Assembly (NCBI GenBank): GCA_028554795.2
Contig: CM068831.1
Span: 38,956,903-39,020,902 of the forward strand
Source: Sinohyriopsis cumingii
Lineage: Eukaryota > Mollusca > Bivalvia > Unionida > Unionidae
DNA: 64,000 nt
Direction: 5' to 3'
Numbering within the stretch: the stretch's first letter is position 1; each line of letters starts with the position of its first letter. The notes beneath the pieces are model-generated. The model was not told the DNA's origin. It was given only the letters and a program-made list of their open reading frames with translations, and did not search any database. The translations under genes were made by a program, and so were the position numbers. This document shows, piece by piece, positions 1 through 11,652 of the stretch.

Positions 1-422
1 AATGGCCATTAGTGAAACTGAAGCCACTGAAGTTCATGTCTGTTATTTCATTAAAAATGGAAGTCTTATTAGAAAATGGATACCTGCAAATGGAACACAT
101 AAGCATGATATAGCTTGAATTGTTCCTCAGAGGTGGCATTGTTTGTTAGTGCTTTATAATCAGAGACAAGACGAATGCATATTGTAATGTTTTGTATTGA
201 ACTGTAGTTCCGAAGTTTTACAGACAGGAAATACTTTGTCTGGCCCATGAAACTCATTTGGCTGGTCATTTTGGGATTAATAAGACTTATCAGAATATCT
301 TGACTCACTTTTATTGGCCAAAAATCAAAAATGATGTTTGTAAATACTGTTGATATTGTCATACTTATTAAATGGTAGGAAAATACAATCAGAAGATATT
401 TATGGCTCCTATTCATGCACTG
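1..422 (+). mobile_element. Ty3/Gypsy relic, integrase zinc-binding part (5' side cut by window start)
   Basis: Right-hand part of a decayed Ty3/Gypsy pol. The linker reads YFIKNGSLIRKW just before 80, and the H2C2 zinc-binding domain of integrase follows at about 205-420. That domain shows AHE, AGHFG, FYWPKI and a C-x2-C pair, the usual His/His/Cys/Cys pattern. A stop interrupts the cysteine region near 350 and another lies near 370. A 100-bp foreign segment (94-193) separates linker and zinc finger. No DDE catalytic core is recognisable after 422. The full left part is visible in the next copy (from 20076). Confidence 0.85.
94..193 (+). repeat. 100-bp inverted-repeat arm (right arm)
   Basis: This 100-bp segment is the exact reverse complement of 19973-20072, and corresponds to 20728-20827 in the next copy. 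It sits inside the Gypsy reading frame, after the K-W-I-P-A-N-G linker and before V-V-P-K-F-Y, where related Gypsy proteins have only a few residues. I read it as an insertion. The reverse strand encodes N-A-T-S-E-E-Q-F-K-L, also seen from the 31-bp core at 19688-19718. Confidence 0.9.
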
Positions 423-2153
423 TAAGTTGCACGACTGATTCCACTGGGAGTTGATGTCTGGGGTCTAAGAAAGGGAATGTATTTGATACATTCACTAACA
501 AATATGGCACTTGATGATATTCTGTCTTTTGCCTAATTCGATGGCATCGACGACATGCATTAGTCCACAACTACAAATTTAAACGACGTTTGGAGCGATG
601 CTCAAAGAAAGGCAACTTAAGATAATATATGGCTCGTGTATTCTGTATTGATACTGTGATTGTATCCTACGATTATTTTGAATATTATCTGCCATGAAAA
701 TACAAATTAACAGGTCACAAACATTTAAGAAAACTAAAACTGCTTTAGCTGACAACTGATATCGTAATATATTGTTGGATATATGATCCAACGACTGAAA
801 TGAGCTAATGCAGCTATAAATTCGATACAGTACACATAAATCCCTCTTGGCTTGCTTCACATCCCGACCCAGTTAGGTCACGCATTTAAAATGAAATAAT
901 CCGATAGACGAATGAAAAGCATTCTAGACGAGATGAAAATGTTGACAAAATATATGCACACTTGTATAGAAAACAAAGTCGAAAATAATATTTATTAAGG
1001 CACGCTGAAACAAGTCCACAAGTAACGACAAGGCACCAAACATGTATGCACTAGTAATGTTTGAAAGTTTAACTCTGCATTAGTCTAATGTCGTTATTTG
1101 TCCGTAAACAATTTTATTGTTAGTATTCTTGAGGCTTCAATTTGTATCAGATTATGAGCAATATTTATTTATAAGCTTTTATTGCAAAGTCATCAAAGAC
1201 GAACAATAAACGACTAATAAATATGCACAATCACTAGACTTTATATAGTCTGACTGGCAAGGCATCCTTTCTCTCCTTAGGTTGTATTTCAAACATGATT
1301 GCAATTTTATTAGTGTGGCTCATTTGACAAACTCTGTAATCTCCGTCATTATCAGTTGTATCAGTTGTCTATACATATAATCTTGAGCTTTAAGGACCAA
1401 ATTGTCGAGGACACTTAAGAGACGCTTTAGCATGAAAATACACGACTTTTATTAACCCTTTGGTCGTAAACGTGCGCTGTAACGAGCTACTAAACACGCT
1501 CATGGCATGACTTGAGATGGCTTCTTCCAGGGAAACTAACAAAGTTTGAATATTTCTTTCATTCGTCTTCGTGTGATTGTATTTACATTTTAGGGATAGG
1601 AAGGTAACAGGAAATATTAAGACAAAAGAGAAGTGTGCTTTCGAGAGCAAGATGTTTAAAGTACATGTGTTAATGTGTGTGCAAATTATAGACCAAATTC
1701 AATAATCTTCGGAACCATGGAGACAAAGGAAAAGCTGTTCAGTAATGAAGATGCTGTATAAGCAGAAACGGATAGCCATAATTATGAAGACTTTTTTTTA
1801 AAAAAATCTGAATGTATTAAACATTAAAAGCATCATCCTTGATTCATCCTGCAATCAGATCAGAAGTGTTTGAAAAAGCGATAATAAACAATGAAAGCAC
1901 ATTTTCTCATTACCTTCAATAGGTGGAATGTAGGAAAATATTGTGGGAAAACCCGCCAAGCAAGCAAGTCAAACTTTAATTCTCTGGCAACTTGATCAGT
2001 AGACGCCCGGATAAAATAATTTAATTAGTATCATAATGTATATTTTATGAAAAATTACTTGGTTGGAGTAAGATGTTGAATTTGTTACCTTATCGAGACT
2101 AAAAATGTGTGTGTGGTTTGTATTTCAGAAGTAGAGTTACTAATTGTTCAGTC
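423..2153. other. Unassigned AT-rich DNA between Gypsy and LINE relics
   Basis: I see no recognisable gene. Short minus-strand open frames (579-860 and 1390-1650) have no motif, signal peptide or neighbour support and look like chance frames in AT-rich DNA. A T-run/A-run pair near 1792-1807 varies in length among copies. The stretch may contain the degraded remainder of the Gypsy element, but no integrase core signature was found. Confidence 0.6.
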
Positions 2154-2155
2154 AT

Positions 2156-2186
<31 letters not shown>

Positions 2187-2196
2187 TAATAATAAT
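2154..2196. repeat. (TAA)n microsatellite at LINE 3' end
   Basis: A 43-bp TAA/AAT tract with one CAA interruption. It abuts the 3' end of the minus-strand LINE, whose last bases (minus strand) read gcgctatacaaagtcatt followed by ATT repeats. A 3' microsatellite tail of this kind is usual for L2/CR1-group LINEs. The length is 43 bp in the three copies that include it. Confidence 0.9.
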
Positions 2197-5100
2197 GACT
2201 TTGTATAGCGCCTAATTTTTAGAAGCTCTAAGCGCTTTACAACATTAGATAACACATACAAGATTTTAAAAAAACATAATGATATGATTAACACAAACAC
2301 CATAAAATTAGAAAACATAGAAAAAACATGCGGAGAATATTTAAGGTAGCAAACATTATTAGGTCTTTAAGTTTAATCTTGCAGTCGAAATAAGTGTTTT
2401 GAGAGCACTATTGAATGTGATCACTGTGTCTTTGTGTCTAAGTTCATTGGGCAATTCATTCCACGTTGCTGGGCCCTGGTATGCAAAAGAACGCTGTCCA
2501 TATGACTTTGTTTTCATAGCGGGAATAACGAGTATACGATTGTCAGAAGAGGAGCGTAAGTATCTTGCTGGTGTGTACACATGGGTGAGGTCGCATAGGT
2601 ATGTTGGACTAGAGTCCGTCAGTGAAAAGAAGCACAGAGAACAATTTTGTGTTTGATTCTGGATCGAATGGATAGCCAGTGTAGGGTACAGAGCAGCGGG
2701 GAGGTGTGCTGTGATCGTGGTACTCTAAGTATGATCCGAGCAGCTGTGTTTTGAACTTTTTGAAATTTTTGAAATAGATATTGTGATGAACCAGACAGAA
2801 CTGAGTTACAATAATCCAGTCTTGAAAGTACTAATGAACACACAAGTGTTTTAGTGGCATCAACTGAAAGATATTTGCGAATGGAGCTGATGCGTCTCAG
2901 CTCAAGATATGCAGCCTTGCATATGTTCATGACATGTTGGTGCAATGTGAGAGTACTGTCCAGAGTAACACCTAGGTTTCGTACTGATTGTGTGAATTTA
3001 ATGTTGGTGTTGCTGATATTTATTGTTTGAGGTAAAGGATGTGAATGAGAACGTCTTTGTGTTGTAATCAGAATGGCCTCAGTTTTATCATCATTCATCT
3101 GCAGCTCGTTACATGTCATTCATGATTTCATATCAGAAATGCACCTCTCTACACCTTGGATGGTAGCATCAACTTCAGTTGGGTGGCTAGATTTTTATAT
3201 TTGGGTGTCATCAGCGTACAATTGGTGAGATACTGGATGATGATCTATGACACTTGAGAGCGGAAGAGTGTATAAAATGAAGATAACAGTTCCCTTGTGG
3301 AACACCACAACATGGATCAACTGTGCATGGGGTGTATTCCATTTGCAGACACAATTTGTGTCCTGTTGACCAAGTAGGACTTGAACCACGGTAAGGATGT
3401 TATCATGAATGCCAAATACATGCTGAAGACCGTGAAGTAAAATATCATGGTCTATTGTGTCAAATATTGTAGAAGTGTTCTCCATGGTATAGCAGTGTTG
3501 GGGACCAGCTTCGCACTGCTAAAAATCAAGGAGGGTGAGAACTGTAATCTTTCTGCTATCCAAAGCAGAGAGAATGTCATTAACTACTTTTAGAAGAGTA
3601 GTTTCAGTACTGTGGCAAGGGAGATATGCAGATTGTACATTGCTAAGAAGACTATTTTGAAGTCAGATGAGAACCAAGCTGGGATAGAACAACCTTTTCT
3701 AAGATTTTTGATATGAATGGGAGATTAGAATCTGGGCGATAGTTCTTTAAATCGTTATGGTCTAGTGTTGGTTTCTTCAGCAGAGGCTTTACAATGGCAG
3801 TTTTGAAAAATGATGGGTATTCCCCTGATGAGAGAGAGGTATTAATAACATCAGTAACATCTAAGCACTAAAGCCCCAGTGATGTTGGAATTGGATCAAG
3901 TTCACATGACTTAGGTGCACTCGTCATCAGGATTGTACGTACGAAATCCATAGAGACAGGTTCACATGCCGTTAATGGTTGCCGCTCAAATTCTGTATCG
4001 CAACTGTATGGTGACGACGAGTCAATTGAAATTGTGGTGTAAAGTTTATCTCTAATGGTTTGTACTTTGTCACGGAAGAAATTTGCAAAGAGAGAAGGTA
4101 TTTGGAAGTGGTGTAGATTTGTTCCTCTGCCATTAGCTTCTTAGTAATCTCGATGAGCTCTTTGCAGTTGGAACTTTCCATGATCTTAGTAGTGTAGTGG
4201 GCTGATTTCGCTGCATGGACTATATTTGTGACATTCTTCTCTTTTAGCAGTGCGAAGCTGGTCCCCAACACTGCTATACCATGGAGAACACTTCTGAATT
4301 GATACTCTGCACTTGGTAGCTGGGGCATGTTTGTCGAGCAATGAACGCAGACAGTTATCGAGTTGTTCTGCGGTAGGAGGTAAGCAAGTTGTGAGGTTAG
4401 CTTGGATGTCGTGCATTAGTTTGGTTCTATTTATCATACAGAGATTTCTCTTAGTAGCAGATAAAGGTGGAGGGTTAGGGACTGATACGTCAAGATGGCA
4501 TATAATGCAGAGGTGATGTGATGCAAAGTTCATAGGATACCAGGGAGGACCGTAGAATGTTATCATCAGGTCTATGAAGAATCCAGTCTAAAATGTGACC
4601 ATGTTTATGGGTGGGTTGGTTAACTGGGTGGGTTGGTTAACTGACTGTTTGAGATTGAAGCCATTAATGGAATCTATGAGTTTTGATGTGTTTGGGTTCC
4701 CGGAACAGTCAAAGTGAAAATTGAAATCTCCAAGAATAATCAGGTTGCCACCTATAGAATTTCCATACTCCAGAAGATTCGGAAACTGCTCCAAAAAGTG
4801 AGATTCAGTCATCTTGTTTTTTCTACTAGGAGGAGGGCAGTATAGGCAGAAAATATGGACTGACCTTTGCTCCAGTGTGAGTGTGGTTTGGACTAGTTCC
4901 AACAATGTGTGGTCGAAATTGAATGTTGTGGTGTGGTTAAGACGTTTGATCATGGAGTTCTTTGTGATGATAGCAATTCCAATTACGCATGAGTTACGTG
5001 GAAACGACCTGATGGAGTAACCAGTGGGTGTTAGATCCGCACACTTGGGCTCATTTCCTGATGTTTTTAGCCATGTTTCTGTCAGGAAAAAGACGTCAAT

Positions 5101-5700
5101 ATTCTGGTCGTTGATAAAATTAACTATTCTGTGCGCTTTTGCGGTGGTCCTACTTTTCGGGCATTGAACAATGCAATTCGCAGAGGTATCTCTCGGATAG
5201 TTGACACGAAGGTTGACGAATTAATAGGGATTTTAATTAGGTTATCTAAATTAACAGTCGAATTTTTAAATTGTCGAGCCGGAAAGGGCATAAGGGAGAT
5301 AACTGGAATACTTCTTCCTGTTCTACGCCGGCCAACTTTGAAACAACTTTTCTCTTTTCGCTTCTTTTTACATTTAGGTAATGATGGATGCAGTCCCAGT
5401 TCGTTTAGTCTAGAGCACAATGTAGTGTGGAGAGCCAAGGAGTGGTCATTTAAAGCAATTAATGAGGGTCCATCAAAGCATAAACGGGTTGACTGGTGAG
5501 TATCACGTGATGGCGGTTTGTTCAAATGGAAGTTGTAGTAGTGGAGCAAGACAGCTGAGAAAAAGTCTAATTGTTCTCGTTTCCAAAACAAGGAGATGAA
5601 GAAACACATACGAACTGAACAGCCAATACATAATGAACACAGAAACGCAGACGAAGACAGCCACCGAGCACAAATATCATGAAAACGGCACAAAAACGGA
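2197..5700 (-). mobile_element. Decayed L2/CR1-like non-LTR retrotransposon (LINE)
   Basis: Read on the minus strand. The endonuclease (EEP/APE family) starts with A-L-F-N-A-R near 5150-5180, then F-L-T-E-T-W-L near 5069-5092, then L-G-D-F-N-F-H-F-D near 4708-4736. The catalytic S-D-H is degraded to S-H-H at about 4513-4521. A linker contains K-H-A-P-A-T-K and P-W-Y-S (about 4250-4330). Reverse transcriptase follows: N-Y-R-P near 3735, F-D-T-I-D-H-D near 3440-3465, Y-A-D-D-T-Q-I at 3195-3215. The C-terminal region (L-D-Y-C-N-S-V-L-S-G) lies within 2619-3119 and the last coding block is 2359-2580. Frames shift repeatedly and stops are present, so it is dead. The 5' end is approximate; upstream sequence merges with a SINE. 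L2 versus CR1 or Rex1 needs a phylogeny. Confidence 0.9.
3471..3524. repeat. 54-bp inverted copy of LINE segment 4242-4295
   Basis: 3471-3524 is the exact reverse complement of 4242-4295, which on the minus strand encodes C-S-P-W-Y-S-S-V-G-D-Q-L-R-T-A-K of the LINE. The inverted copy sits between the reverse transcriptase blocks V-L-T-L-L-D and T-I-F-D-T-I-D-H-D, where related LINEs have only a few residues. It looks like a templated insertion or replacement that broke the frame. The arms are 717 bp apart. Confidence 0.92.
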
Positions 5701-5739
5701 ACAGCTGCATCAAGCCGGTTAAGCAATAGCGGCCATCTT

Positions 5740-6022
5740 TGTGATATCACTAATATGTATACAGCATGACAGTTTATCGTGTTATCTAGCATTGGGGCAT
5801 CATGCCACAGACATGTATTATGTCCCACCCAGTCACATTATCCTGACACCAGACCAACCAGTCCTAACACTAACTTCTTAACGCTGAGCATCTTGCAGGG
5901 CAGATGCTAGTACCGTCTCTGCTAGTACCGTATCTGGTATGACTCGGCCGCAATTCCAACTCACGACCTCCGGCGCCGAGGAGGACGCTCTAACCACAAT
6001 GCCACCGGAGAGGTCCCCGAGA
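5740..6022 (-). mobile_element. tRNA-derived SINE, fused to LINE 5' side
   Basis: On the minus strand a tRNA-like head starts near 6015. An A-box-like tggcattgtgg is the complement of 5994-6004, and a B-box-like gttggaattgcgg is the complement of 5948-5960, about 34 nt apart as in tRNAs. The body downstream contains ggactggttggtctggtgtc and gtgactgggtggga (about 5815-5870), which resemble a conserved SINE central domain seen in mollusc genomes (recollection, not searched). A short duplication, gctagtaccgt, occurs twice near 5908-5935. The 3' boundary with the LINE is not sharp; no target-site duplication was found. It is not a functional tRNA gene. Confidence 0.6.
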
Positions 6023-6376
6023 GTAAATAAGTCACTATATATAATGGGCAGTTCTATAGATCTATGGTTAAAATAATGCAATGATAGCACGTCATCACTG
6101 GGTGGATGTCTTTATCGATGAATTCGACAGCCAGGGTGGAAGGCCTCCAAAATGAGCTTCATGACCAGGGCGTCACAAATAATATCGGTGGACTTCGGCT
6201 GTGATCATCCAGTCAGGAGTGGAATGAACTCCTCCAGGCTGTATCTTGCCCTTAACACACCACGTGAAGACATCTAGCATATCGGATCGGTCACATCCCG
6301 GGTCAGCAGTGACCTCACCTGCCGCTGCACACCAGGACGAAAGTGACAAGCATGGTGCACCCACTGTCAAATTCAA

Positions 6377-8335
6377 TGGAGAGACAACATCATTATCGGT
6401 ACATGGAACGTTTGAACAGTGAGAGATATGGAAAATTAGAAAAGACTTAGACATGAGTTAGAAAAGGCACTACTGTATCATTATTGGTCTCTGCTACGTG
6501 GCTAGATTAAAACTTTGGCGAAATAAGAACAGAAGAAGGACATAAGCTTCGCTTCAGCCGATGAGGGACAAACACAATCATGGCGTTGTATTTCTTGTGA
6601 ACAGCATAATGTGTTGCTGCCCAGTCTCAAACAGACTTATTACCATCCGTCCGAGGGCGGCTCCCTTTTAATATCACAATTATATTGTGTACCGACGCCT
6701 AACTATGATGAAAGCGAACTGTAGAATGTTATAATCAACTGCAAGATGTCATTGACAAATCGCCCCCCAAAAAAAGATTCGGTTTGTACAAGGAGACTGG
6801 AATGCAAAGGTAGGAGTTGATTCACAGACAAACTGGCAAAGGATTTGTGGACCCTTCTGCAATGTAGAGACAAATGAAAGTGGACTCAGGCTTTTGGACA
6901 TTGCCGCCTACAACAATCTTGTGCTAACCATCACGTTCGGCCCTCACAAAGGATATTGAAGATGGGCCTGGCACGGTCCAAACGGACAATATCACAACCA
7001 GACCGACTCCATCTTGGTGACAAGACGATTCAGCACGGGACTGAATATCGCAATAACGCAACGTTTCCCATGAGCAGATATTGGAATTGATCATGATATA
7101 TTAAAAGTGATCAAAACGCCGTACCAACCAAGAATAACCAATAAGTACGAGAAAAGCACAGGAGTCTAGATAGAAAGACAATGCTTTGAAATCCAAGACA
7201 GTCAAAGCAGAGACGTTAGCACGATGGATACCAGCTGGTGAAAGATCTCACATATCTTAAACAAGTACCACCATCCAAGACAAGTCAGGAAAATGGCCCA
7301 CAGAAGATCAAGAGATCCTCAAACAATTGGCAGAATACTGCTCACAATTTTACAATTATAAAACCCAAGGAGACCCAACAGTATTAAAGCACCTTCCAGC
7401 AAAATAAATTGATGACAACACCATTCTTCGTGAGCAAGGAGAAACTGCAGTTAGGTCAGTAAAGACAGAAAATTCAGCTGGCGTTGACAACATGCCAGCA
7501 GAACTCATTCAAATAGGAAGAGAAAAGATAGTCACTGTCCTAAAAACAATCTGCAACAAGTTATTGCAGACAGTAGAATGACCCAAAACATGTACTCAAC
7601 CTTTGGTCATCGTGCTCCCCAAGAAAGGAAACCTGCAGTTATTTCAAAACCACAACACCGTCAGTCTGATCAGCCGCCCAAGCGAAGTCATGCTGAAGAC
7701 GAAAGACTCAAGCAGAGACTTTTTTGCTGAAGAGCAAGCAGGTTTTCGAGAAATAAGGAGCATAAAGAAACAAATATTCAATATCAGACTCCTTTGAGAG
7801 AAACACTTTTAGCATCAGCAAAATCTGTACCATGCCATCAAAGCTTTCAAGAAGGTCGAACAACAGTTGGAAGTCAAACAGGGTTGCATACTGCCACATA
7901 CACTCCTCAGCAATGTTTTGGAAAGGATCGGAGGAAGAACAACCACCAAACTTCGCTTTACAGATGATAGTGATGGATTAACAGGAGATAAAAAAGAAGT
8001 ACTTTCTGACTTGGGTGACAAACAACACCAATGGTACCAGTGCAGAAATAAAAGTACTTAGACAGAAGCTGGAAACAGTCACAAGTTTCAGGTACTTGTG
8101 AGCTATTATGAAAGATGAGGACTCAAAACTAGAATTACTTAGCAGGATTGCCCGGACAACAGCAGCAATAACAAGCTTGAGGCCAATATGGAAGGATACA
8201 AACATTGCTATTGCTTCCATTGACACTCACATCAGATCTACAGAACAGGATTCATTGAAATGAGATGCTTCCGCAAGATCTTCGGAATCGCATACATTGA
8301 CCATGTATCTAACGCTCAGATAGGCAGAAAATAAA
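6377..8335 (+). mobile_element. Decayed RTE/BovB-like non-LTR retrotransposon (LINE)
   Basis: Endonuclease blocks are I-I-G-T-W-N-V (6392-6412), Y-C-V-P-T-P-N near 6690, G-D-W-N-A-K-V-G (6792-6815) and N-Q-T-D-S-I-L-V near 6995-7020. Reverse transcriptase blocks are V-L-P-K-K-G-N near 7611, A-E-E-Q-A-G-F-R near 7725-7750, V-K-Q-G-C-I-L-P near 7873-7897, and the catalytic box as F-T-D-D at 7957-7968 (usually F-A-D-D). C-terminal blocks T-S-F-R-Y-L (about 8080) and M-R-C-F-R-K-I (about 8259) follow. It ends in an A-rich tail near 8325-8345. At under 2 kb it is much shorter than the usual 3 kb, so internal deletions are present, with many stops. Leader sequence may start upstream, near 6100. Clade assignment rests on motif resemblance. 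Confidence 0.88.
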
Positions 8336-9061
8336 AAAAATAAAAAATCTCGCGCCAAATTAGTAAGGTATCGATTTATATTGAACAAAATCACGGCCAT
8401 TTTTACAAAGGCGTATATAAGGAAATGTTTGTTTGGCTGAATGACATAAGTGCATAATGTGGTGTATTGAATGCATAGTTTTGGCTATAAAATATAATTA
8501 AATTTTGCTAGTACACTTTGGAGTGCGATAATCACTAGTATTAAGCAGAAGTGAATGCCTCAGGACTACCTTCTTTCTTACAATTTACTACTGTTTGCAT
8601 AATATTCAGGAATACAATATTCCTTAAGAAAATTATATTAGATATTTATACCGGAAATGTTGTTATCCACGTTTTCTAACATGAGACATTACAGAAAATT
8701 CTCAGATAGTATTGACAGATTGTGTTATGTAAGAGCTATATTCAATTCATATAGGATGAATCTCTCAATAATAATATTTGGCGAATTCAACCGCATTTTC
8801 TAAAGAAAATGCTAGGCACCACAAACTGCACGTTCCTTGGTGAATACATAATGATACACATTTCCTGAAACAACGTAGATGTTACGTATTTTATACTACG
8901 GGATTAGTTAGATCTAGACTGGGGATAAACTATAGTTTTCTTAATACATAATATTTCCTTAGGTGCGATCACTTCTAAATATTATGCGAATTTGTTTCAA
9001 TAAAAAAAACGAAATTCGAAATTGCTTTGTCTATTTGTCTTAACCAAAACATCAGGAAATA
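8336..9061. other. Unassigned AT-rich DNA
   Basis: Begins with the A-rich tail of the RTE-like LINE, then AT-rich sequence with no recognisable coding motif. Small palindromes occur, for example gcattttct/agaaaatgc near 8791-8812. Nothing else supportable was seen. Confidence 0.55.
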
Positions 9062-9241
9062 GTACTACTATGGCTACTGATACAACTGCTACGACAACTA
9101 CCACTATTATAACTCAAAGTGCATTAGAAAATGCTACTTCTACTACAGTTGCTAAATTCCTAAATCATGCACTCATGCTACCATTACTGCAGCGACTACT
9201 ACTGCTGCAACAATCAATATTAATAATACTAATATTACTAT
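9062..9241. repeat. ACT/ACA-rich degenerate trinucleotide tract
   Basis: Interrupted ACT, ACA and GCT trinucleotides dominate. They produce a spurious Thr- then Leu-rich open frame (9022-9243, +) with no domain. I call it simple-sequence DNA, not a gene. Confidence 0.7.
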
Positions 9242-9631
9242 AAGCAAACACATAAAATATTGCACGTTATATTTATTCATGTGTTCAGAAATATATTCCA
9301 GGTTTTCTCTTTGGAATATTCATATCTTGTTTACACTGTGTTAGGAGATTAGATCATGTTCAATATAGTGGCATTTTGCAACACCAGATTAAATAATAAG
9401 TTCAAAATATATATATACACAATATTAAATTTTATAATTGTCTTTACTTTATATAATTTATGTTTGATTTTTTTCAGACGTAATGTCTTTATTATCAGAA
9501 TATAATGGTAAAATACGACATTTTACGTTTTCTTTGTTTATTGTATCACCCAATGAGTACTGATTTTTATTTTCAAATACACGAAATATTGCATTAAATT
9601 CAGTCCAATTCATTTGTAATTAGTAGCACTT

Positions 9632-9745
9632 GAATAATAATAATAATAATAATACTAACAAAAATAATAATAATAATAATAAAACAGCATTAAAAGTACT
9701 ACTACTACTATTGGTACTACTGCTACTACTGTTACTAATAATAAT
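9632..9745. repeat. AAT and ACT trinucleotide microsatellite cluster
   Basis: Two AAT runs (about 9633-9653 and 9663-9681) are followed by an ACT/GCT-rich run to about 9745. On the minus strand this yields a Leu/Ser homopolymer-like open frame (9620-9946) that I do not consider a gene. Confidence 0.85.
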
Positions 9746-11652
9746 ATTATCTAAGAAGATAGTTAATAGTCTTGCAGTGGAACCACTATATATGTGATCA
9801 GCAAAATCTCCAGGATTAGTGAATACATAAAACAGACGTACACTGCACCAAAAATGTGCACCAAATACACAGCTCATTAAAATATTTGTAGAGTTATAAT
9901 TTTGCAGAAGACTAAATATTAAGTGCTGGCTTATAATCGTTTCCATTTAACTGTACTAGTTCAAGCCAACTATTTTCCTAACATAGTACTGTAGCGTCAT
10001 ATGCGGTAGTTAGTTTTATACTCAATATTTATAACATCATATGCCGTATTTCCACTATGATGCTGATAAAAGTAATTGATATATTTCCTGAAATCCTTGA
10101 TCCCAAATCAGATTAAGATACAAAAAAATGAATAGGTTTCCCGAAATCTTTGATTCCCAAACATGTATGTATATTTCAATTTTTTTTAATAAAAAAATCC
10201 AATGCAAACAAATGCCGATAATTCAGCGCAACTAGTTTCGCATTTTATGTATGTATCTTCAGGCACAACATCTTTTGAAATAAATAGATGACGTCTTTAT
10301 ATTTTAAAATATGGTCACATTCTATCAAAATAACAGTAGTAACGGGAGAGTTATTATCACTTCCAAACGAGCAATAGAAACAACAGAAGTCGGACTTAGG
10401 CGCACATATAAATTTAGCCAGTTAAAGCTGATGTTGTAATGTCTATAAGTGTGTCAAAACAAATACCTTCACGTCCTTTTCTGGGTCTTTAGTATCTGTT
10501 AGAAAAGAAACACTACTCAGTGATTGCCAAATTATGTTAAACCATACATTCATTTCCCCAACGGTCGATGGTTTGTGTGTTTGAGTGTGTTTAAGTAACG
10601 TATCCATAATATGAGAAAATAAGACAGATGGACACATAAGTTTCCTTGGAATAGTTTCCTTTGAATCACAATGCAAATGTCATAACACATCACCAAATTC
10701 CATTTTGTCTTTCTTATAATGTCTGTCTCTACCTTTCATTCTCTTCGCATGCATTTTATTCCCTCTTCATTCTCTTTCTGTTACCTTAACGTCTTGTGTC
10801 TAAGACGGGTTTGTATCTTTCTGTTTCTAATTTTGAAGAGTTCTCAACTTCTCGCTTCTTGTGCTTCTTTTTAATAAGCCTTTCAGAAGACCAGTGTCCT
10901 GTAACCTGACAATGATAATACATATTTCTACCTTTGTTCAATTTTCTCTTGTTCTTTCTTTTCATTCAGATGTCGCATCTATTGTGACATTTGCTTCCAG
11001 AGCCCGATGTCAGATCTCGCATCAATCGTGACTTTTATTTCCAGACGAATTGTCCGTATTCTTATTTTAAGTATTCTTCGAATAACTATCTGTAAATCAT
11101 AGAGGGTCGACTTAATTTCACTCTTCCATATTTTCCTTCTTCACAGTCGGAACGCAGATTTAATGTATCTGAGGCAACAGAAAGAGAATTTCACCAGCCA
11201 AAATTCCTAAAACTTGTATTAATCTATCCACACTCACGGTAGTCAGTTGTCAGCAGTATCAAACAACAATGACTACCAAAGCAACATCAACCGGTAATGA
11301 AATTGGACTTAGCTTGAGACATTTATAGCTAATAATACCAAGTCAATAAGTATATAAAGTGTGTTTTTCATGCATAGAAGATGTGAGTGCGTGCGTATAA
11401 ATTAGTCAAATATAATGTTGTAATCAAATTAAAATGATCTCCATAGTCCAGCGAGATCGTGGACGTAGATGCCAAGTGGTGACATAGACGACGACTTTCC
11501 TTGTTTTTGTCCCACGTGCTAACTAAATGTTTAACGCAAGAACATGCCAGCGATGTCGACGATGTGGTGCGTGAAATGAATCAACGTACACTACCTCCTC
11601 GGCCACAAGACAAAGAGAATCCTGATCCAGCAAAGATAAAGTCGCTCAGAAA
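9746..11652. other. Unassigned DNA with two imperfect short direct repeats
   Basis: No gene recognised. One imperfect direct repeat pair of about 27 bp (10084-10110 and 10137-10163) shares tttcc-gaaatc-ttgat-cccaaa. A second pair of 29 bp (10973-11001 and 11017-11045) shares tcgcatc...gtgac...ttccaga. Polypyrimidine-rich DNA fills 10690-10980. A short frame at 11501-11701 overlaps the start of the polymerase relic and may contain its decayed N-terminal part. Confidence 0.6.

Noticed and set aside
5131-5499. 122-codon plus-strand open frame
   Set aside because: Lies antisense to the LINE 5' region, whose minus-strand reading has recognisable motifs.
5124-5828. 234-codon minus-strand open frame, the longest in the unit
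   Set aside because: It is a chimera of SINE-like sequence and the 5' part of the LINE, ending in the endonuclease start. No independent protein family is visible.
5880-6020. Possible tRNA gene with A and B boxes
   Set aside because: The boxes are imperfect, no acceptor stem pairing was found, and it continues into a SINE body.
6173-6454. Minus-strand open frame of 93 codons with several cysteines
   Set aside because: Antisense to the leader and endonuclease start of the RTE-like LINE.
9022-9243. Thr-rich then Leu-rich small protein
   Set aside because: Produced by ACT/ACA/CTG-type trinucleotide repeats; low-complexity composition only.
9620-9946. Minus-strand Leu/Ser-rich open frame
   Set aside because: Its C-terminal half is the translation of AAT and ACT microsatellites.
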